Shown here piece by piece: positions 7,069 to 9,450 of a stretch of DNA of 9,450 nucleotides. Source of the stretch: Ruminococcaceae bacterium UBA7135 (lineage in GTDB: Bacteria; Bacillota; Clostridia; Oscillospirales; Ruminococcaceae). Where the stretch lies: the NCBI GenBank assembly GCA_002492075.1, contig DKXD01000201.1, positions 1 to 9,450 of the forward strand. The letters run 5' to 3'. The first letter of the stretch is position 1. Every line of letters begins with the position of its first letter. The notes beneath the pieces are model-generated. The model was not told the origin of the DNA. It was given only the letters and a program-made list of their open reading frames with translations, and did not search any database. Made by a program: the position numbers and the translations under genes.

Positions 7069-7187
7069 GCTGTTATTAGGCGACGTTCCGTCGTGCTCTT
7101 AGTTGGCAAAACATATCCTTGGTAAGAACGAGGTCATTATTTTCAGTGCTGAACGTACCGAAAATCGTTCGACTCTGATTAACAGCT
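7069..7187 (+). pseudogene. Degenerate tRNA-Thr-derived element with two hairpin insertions
   Basis: This segment is plainly related to the intact tRNA-Thr 13 bp downstream. It keeps the identical 7-base acceptor strands (GCTGTTA at 7069-7075, TAACAGC at 7180-7186), the 12-base anticodon-loop region ATCCTTGGTAAG (7115-7126), GAGGTCAT (7130-7137) and a 21-base 3' block (7167-7187) identical to the tRNA at 7253-7273. It differs by two extra blocks: one near 7079-7094 with the hairpin CGACG-TTC-CGTCG, and one near 7139-7165 with ATTTTC/GAAAAT arms. Base changes in the aligned D-arm and anticodon stem are transitions (for example TAGAGCAC to CAAAACAT, GGATG to GAACG) and abolish both stems. There is no CCA end (TAAA instead). 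It cannot be a normal tRNA. It is either a decaying pseudogene or an RNA with a new fold that retained the acceptor stem. Confidence 0.8.
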
Positions 7188-7200
7188 AAAAAATAGCTTT

Positions 7201-7276
7201 GCTGTTATAGCTCAGTTGGTAGAGCACATCCTTGGTAAGGATGAGGTCATCAGTTCGACTCTGATTAACAGCTCCA
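7201..7276 (+). tRNA. tRNA-Thr(GGT)
   Basis: A complete cloverleaf of 76 bases with encoded CCA. Acceptor GCTGTTA pairs with TAACAGC; the D-arm is GCTC/GAGC around AGTTGGTA; the anticodon arm is CATCC/GGATG around the loop TTGGTAA, giving anticodon GGT for threonine codons ACC and ACU. The variable loop is AGGTC, and the T-arm ATCAG/CTGAT closes TTCGACT. The discriminator base is T. It lies second in a transcript from a consensus promoter, after a degenerate copy of itself, and is followed 9 bp later by a terminator hairpin. Confidence 0.98.
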
Positions 7277-7285
7277 GTTGAAATA

Positions 7286-7310
7286 ACCCCTCCTGTTATG
7301 CAGGAGGGGT
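7286..7310 (+). terminator. Hairpin terminator between tRNA-Thr and the MATE gene
   Basis: ACCCCTCCTG (7286-7295) and CAGGAGGGGT (7301-7310) form a perfect 10-bp stem with loop TTATG. The following tract ATAATTATT is U-rich but broken by A, so termination may be partial. The 3' arm contains AGGAGGGG, a strong ribosome-binding-like sequence, sequestered in the stem. Only 26 bases separate the stem from the MATE start codon. Confidence 0.75.
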
Positions 7311-7326
7311 ATAATTATTGATTTAT

Positions 7327-7330
7327 GGAG
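7327..7330 (+). promoter_or_regulatory. Ribosome binding site that decides the MATE start
   Basis: GGAG lies six bases before the ATG at 7337, ideal spacing. The in-frame ATG at 7325 overlaps this GGAG and has no site of its own, so the start at 7337 is preferred. TATAAT at 7310-7315 could, if it acts as a -10 box, start a nearly leaderless message just before 7325, but no -35 box supports that. Confidence 0.65.
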
Positions 7331-7336
7331 AAAAAA

Positions 7337-8731
7337 ATGGCTAAAAGTCACACAATGGATCTTACAAGCGGTGCCGTATTGCCGAAAATGCTCCGCTTTT
7401 CGCTTCCGATCATGGCGTCGGGAGTGCTTCAGCTTTTGTTCAACGCGGCGGATATTATCGTTGTCGGACGGTTCGCGGGCGACAACTCTATGGGAGCGGT
7501 AGGCTCTACGTCTTCACTTATCAACCTGTTCACGAACCTGTTTATCGGGCTGTCAGTCGGCGTGAACGTCATCGCGGCGCGCTCTCACGGAGCGAACTCT
7601 AAGGACGATATGCAGGATATCGTGCATACCTCCGTTCTGCTGTCTCTGATATGCGGAGTGGCGCTTGCCGCTGTCGGAACCGTACTCGCTCCGGAAATGC
7701 TGGAACTTATGGAGACCACCAAGGCGCAGCTACCGCTTGCAGTTACATATCTTCGCATTTACTTTCTTGGAATGCCCGCAATGCTGCTTTACAATTTCGG
7801 CGCGGCTGTGTTGAGAGCGGTAGGCGACACAAAACGTCCGCTTTACTTTTTGACAACGGCGGGCGTGGTGAACGTCCTGCTTAATCTGCTGTTCGTCATA
7901 GCGCTTAAAATGGACGTTGCCGGCGTTGCTCTTGCTACCGTTATCTCGCAGTGCATTTCCGCGGCGCTTATCGTTATCTGCCTTGTTAAGGAAAAAAGCG
8001 CCATTCACCTAGATTTTCGCAAGCTAAAGATACACGGCATCGTTATGAAAGCCGTGGTTCGCGTTGGACTTCCCGCGGGATTTCAAGGCGTTATATTCTC
8101 GCTGTCCAACGTCGTTATTCAATCCTCCGTCAATCTGTTCGGCGAAACGGTCGTTTCGGGCAACTCCGCCGCGCAGTCCATAGAGGGCTTCGTTTATATG
8201 GCAATGAACACGTTCTATCAGGCGGCGATATCGTTTACGGGACAAAACGTGGGAGCAAAAAAATACCGCCGTATTCCGCGTATCTTGATATGCTCGCAGG
8301 GCTGCGTTCTCGTCACGGGTCTGGTGCTTGGCTGGACGGCATATCTTTTCGGTCACCCGCTGCTGTCTATCTACTCCAAAAGCGCGGACGTTATCGCCGC
8401 AGGAATGGTTCGCGCGCAGATAATACTCACCACCTATGCTCTTTGCGGCTGTATGGACGTTATGGTAGGAATGATGCGCGGCATAGGCTACTCAATAATG
8501 CCGATGATAGTGTCGCTTATCGGCGCTTGCGGACTGCGAATACTCTGGATAGCCACGGTGTTTCAGATCCCCGAATATCACACTATCAAAACCGTTTACA
8601 CCTCTTACCCGATAACATGGGGCATCACCTTGCTTGCGCATATCGTTTGCTGGATAATCGTCTGGAGAAAGCTGAAAAAGCAGCAAAAGGATTTTTTTGA
8701 AACGCCAAACGAGCCGAAAACGGAAAACTAA
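7337..8731 (+). CDS. MATE-family multidrug efflux transporter
   Basis: A 464-aa integral membrane protein of the multidrug and toxic compound extrusion superfamily. Such proteins export drugs or metabolites using a sodium or proton gradient. It begins MAKSHTMDLTSG, followed by the typical first helix region with NAADIIVVGRFAG, and continues with about twelve hydrophobic segments in two halves. The second half opens with a similar helix pair after VGLPAGFQGVIFSLSNVVIQ, as expected from the internal duplication of the family. The character resembles the YoeA-like branch; the substrate cannot be read from sequence. Its start is only 26 bases after a hairpin terminator behind tRNA-Thr, leaving almost no room for a private promoter, so read-through from the tRNA promoter is a likely source of its message. 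A strong hairpin follows its stop. Confidence 0.93.
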   Translation: MAKSHTMDLTSGAVLPKMLRFSLPIMASGVLQLLFNAADIIVVGRFAGDNSMGAVGSTSSLINLFTNLFIGLSVGVNVIAARSHGANSKDDMQDIVHTSVLLSLICGVALAAVGTVLAPEMLELMETTKAQLPLAVTYLRIYFLGMPAMLLYNFGAAVLRAVGDTKRPLYFLTTAGVVNVLLNLLFVIALKMDVAGVALATVISQCISAALIVICLVKEKSAIHLDFRKLKIHGIVMKAVVRVGLPAGFQGVIFSLSNVVIQSSVNLFGETVVSGNSAAQSIEGFVYMAMNTFYQAAISFTGQNVGAKKYRRIPRILICSQGCVLVTGLVLGWTAYLFGHPLLSIYSKSADVIAAGMVRAQIILTTYALCGCMDVMVGMMRGIGYSIMPMIVSLIGACGLRILWIATVFQIPEYHTIKTVYTSYPITWGITLLAHIVCWIIVWRKLKKQQKDFFETPNEPKTEN

Positions 8732-8744
8732 CGCATTATAACAA

Positions 8745-8777
8745 CAGTTGCCCCCTCGCAAGGCGAGGGGGCAACTG
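8745..8777. terminator. Bidirectional terminator between convergent genes
   Basis: A perfect 15-bp stem (8745-8759 with 8763-8777) closes a three-base loop AAG, with a G+C-rich middle of CCCCCTCGC/GCGAGGGGG. It lies 13 bp after the MATE stop and 4 bp from the stop of the convergent transporter gene. The T-tracts on both sides are short, so the hairpin probably acts through its stability. It is symmetrical and serves both strands equally. Confidence 0.85.
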
Positions 8778-8781
8778 CTCT

Positions 8782-9348
8782 TTAAGAAAGTCTCGGCTTA
8801 TCGGTCACGGCATAAGCATGAAAATTCTTCAGAACGGGAGTCTTTACAACAGCCTGCATAATGATAACGCCCGAAACAAGCCCGAACGCGCCCTGCAATA
8901 TGTTTGTGGGCACGCTTTCGGCAGCAGCCGCATATCCTCTGCCGAGCAGCAGCCATTTGTACAAAAAATACCCGCCGATCATCAGCGCTTCTGCGACAAA
9001 GCCGCCAATCATGTAACCGATCAGTCTCTCGTTTTTCTTTAAAAACGCTCTCGCGATAAACGCCGCGAGTATCGCCATCAACGCTTTGATAACGAACGTT
9101 CCCGGCATATAGTACGCCACGCCCGCAAACAGGTCGGCAAACATAGAGCCGATACCCGCCGCCGCTCCGCCATACCACGGTCCCAATATCCAGCCCGCCA
9201 TCAGCACAAAACAGTCGCCGAAATGCCAATATCCGACTGCCGTGGGAATTCGTATTATTATGGTCGCGACGCAAACAAGCGCGGCGAACATTCCCGAAAC
9301 GCATAATTTAAGCAGTATTTCTTTTGAATTTGTTTTTTCTTTGCTCAT
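8782..9348 (-). CDS. ECF transporter S component (substrate-binding membrane subunit)
   Basis: A 188-aa membrane protein that resembles the substrate-binding S subunits of energy-coupling factor vitamin importers, probably the ECF-ribofla_trS/DUF1393 type. After a short charged N-terminus (MSKEKTNSKEI) come about six hydrophobic segments. The early helix has the small-residue AAL pattern used to dock with EcfT, and the block IPTAVGYWHFGDCFVLMAGWILGP is characteristic of this group, followed by the glycine-rich GGAAAGIGSMFADLFAG. No ATPase or EcfT gene is in the window, so it likely shares a common energising module encoded elsewhere. The substrate is unknown; vitamins or their precursors are the family norm. 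The ATG at 9348 follows AAGGAAGGA with good spacing. It has its own promoter and leader, and converges on the MATE gene. Confidence 0.85.
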   Translation of the reverse strand: MSKEKTNSKEILLKLCVSGMFAALVCVATIIIRIPTAVGYWHFGDCFVLMAGWILGPWYGGAAAGIGSMFADLFAGVAYYMPGTFVIKALMAILAAFIARAFLKKNERLIGYMIGGFVAEALMIGGYFLYKWLLLGRGYAAAAESVPTNILQGAFGLVSGVIIMQAVVKTPVLKNFHAYAVTDKPRLS

Positions 9349-9379
9349 AACAGTTCCTTCCTTTATGTCACACGTTAAA

Positions 9380-9400
9380 AAACGCTATTTTTTCGCGTTT
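9380..9400 (-). terminator. Short leader hairpin with U-tract before the S-component gene
   Basis: On the minus strand AAACGC and GCGTTT form a 6-bp stem with loop GAAAAAATA, and the transcript continues with three further T residues. It lies within the roughly 57-base leader and looks like a small attenuator or a transcript-stabilising hairpin. I recognise no known vitamin riboswitch in this short leader. Confidence 0.4.
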
Positions 9401-9411
9401 CCTTTAAACTT

Positions 9412-9439
9412 ATTATATCAGATTTTGGCAATATCGCAA
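9412..9439 (-). promoter_or_regulatory. Promoter of the ECF S-component gene
   Basis: On the minus strand an exact TATAAT (9412-9417) is preceded 16 bases upstream by TTGCGA (9434-9439), which matches four of six -35 consensus bases. Start would be near 9405, giving a leader of about 57 bases. The -10 is convincing; the -35 is moderate. Confidence 0.6.
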
Positions 9440-9450
9440 TACCCAATTTG

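Noticed and set aside
7069..7187. tRNA split by a group I intron
   Set aside because: The extra blocks are only about 16 and 27 bases and fall outside the anticodon loop. That is far too short for a group I intron, and the anticodon stem is unpaired.
7057..7310. T-box riboswitch controlling the MATE gene
   Set aside because: The region has tRNA-like sequence and a terminator, but no T-box consensus (AGGGUGGNACCGCG-like), no antiterminator and no specifier loop. The tRNA-like parts are homologous to the tRNA itself.
8798..9304. 168-codon minus-strand frame overlapping the S-component gene
   Set aside because: It is the same strand in a shifted frame, rich in Arg and Cys with no membrane pattern, while the S-component frame gives a coherent membrane protein with a good ribosome binding site.
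9349..9450. preQ1, thiamine or riboflavin riboswitch upstream of the S component
   Set aside because: The leader is only about 57 bases and shows none of the conserved bases of these classes that I can recognise.
1..9450. CRISPR array, phage or plasmid genes
   Set aside because: No regularly spaced direct repeats, integrase, transposase, replication initiator or structural phage genes are visible on either strand.

Overview
The window looks like a chromosomal segment of a Bacillota bacterium of the class Clostridia, perhaps a gut Oscillospiraceae-like lineage. The evidence is the gene order remA-gmk-priA-def-fmt-rsmB on the minus strand, Clostridia-like proteins, A+T-rich consensus promoters and strong purine-rich ribosome binding sites. 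No phage, plasmid, CRISPR or complete insertion sequence is visible.

Layout. Positions 79-6936 (minus strand, transcribed right to left) hold a housekeeping operon: remA (DUF370), gmk, priA, two tandem peptide deformylase genes overlapping by ATGA, fmt and rsmB. A sigma-A-type promoter at 6971-6999 drives it. The genes are packed tightly down to the second def. Two gaps then appear, of about 234 bp before fmt and about 139 bp before rsmB, and both hold inverted-repeat structures. Back to back with the operon, a perfect consensus promoter (7022-7050, plus strand) reads into a degenerate tRNA-Thr-like element (7069-7187), an intact tRNA-Thr(GGT) (7201-7276), a hairpin terminator (7286-7310) and then, almost without a gap, a MATE-family efflux transporter gene (7337-8731). 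A 15-bp perfect hairpin (8745-8777) separates that gene from a convergent ECF-transporter S-component gene (8782-9348, minus), which has its own promoter and a short leader hairpin.

How the genes fit together. fmt formylates initiator Met-tRNA, the deformylases remove the formyl group from nascent chains, and rsmB methylates 16S rRNA, so the distal half of the operon serves translation. gmk supplies GDP/GTP precursors, priA restarts stalled replication forks, and remA is a small DNA-binding regulator. In many Clostridia rpoZ and coaBC lie between gmk and priA; here they are absent and gmk and priA are 15 bp apart.

Most worth a second look: the tRNA-Thr-derived element with two hairpin-forming insertions, co-transcribed ahead of the real tRNA and the MATE gene; the MITE-like 98-bp and 63-bp inverted-repeat elements between def and fmt; and a PriA whose helicase motif II reads DEEG rather than the usual DEEH. 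No wholly new multi-gene system is evident.
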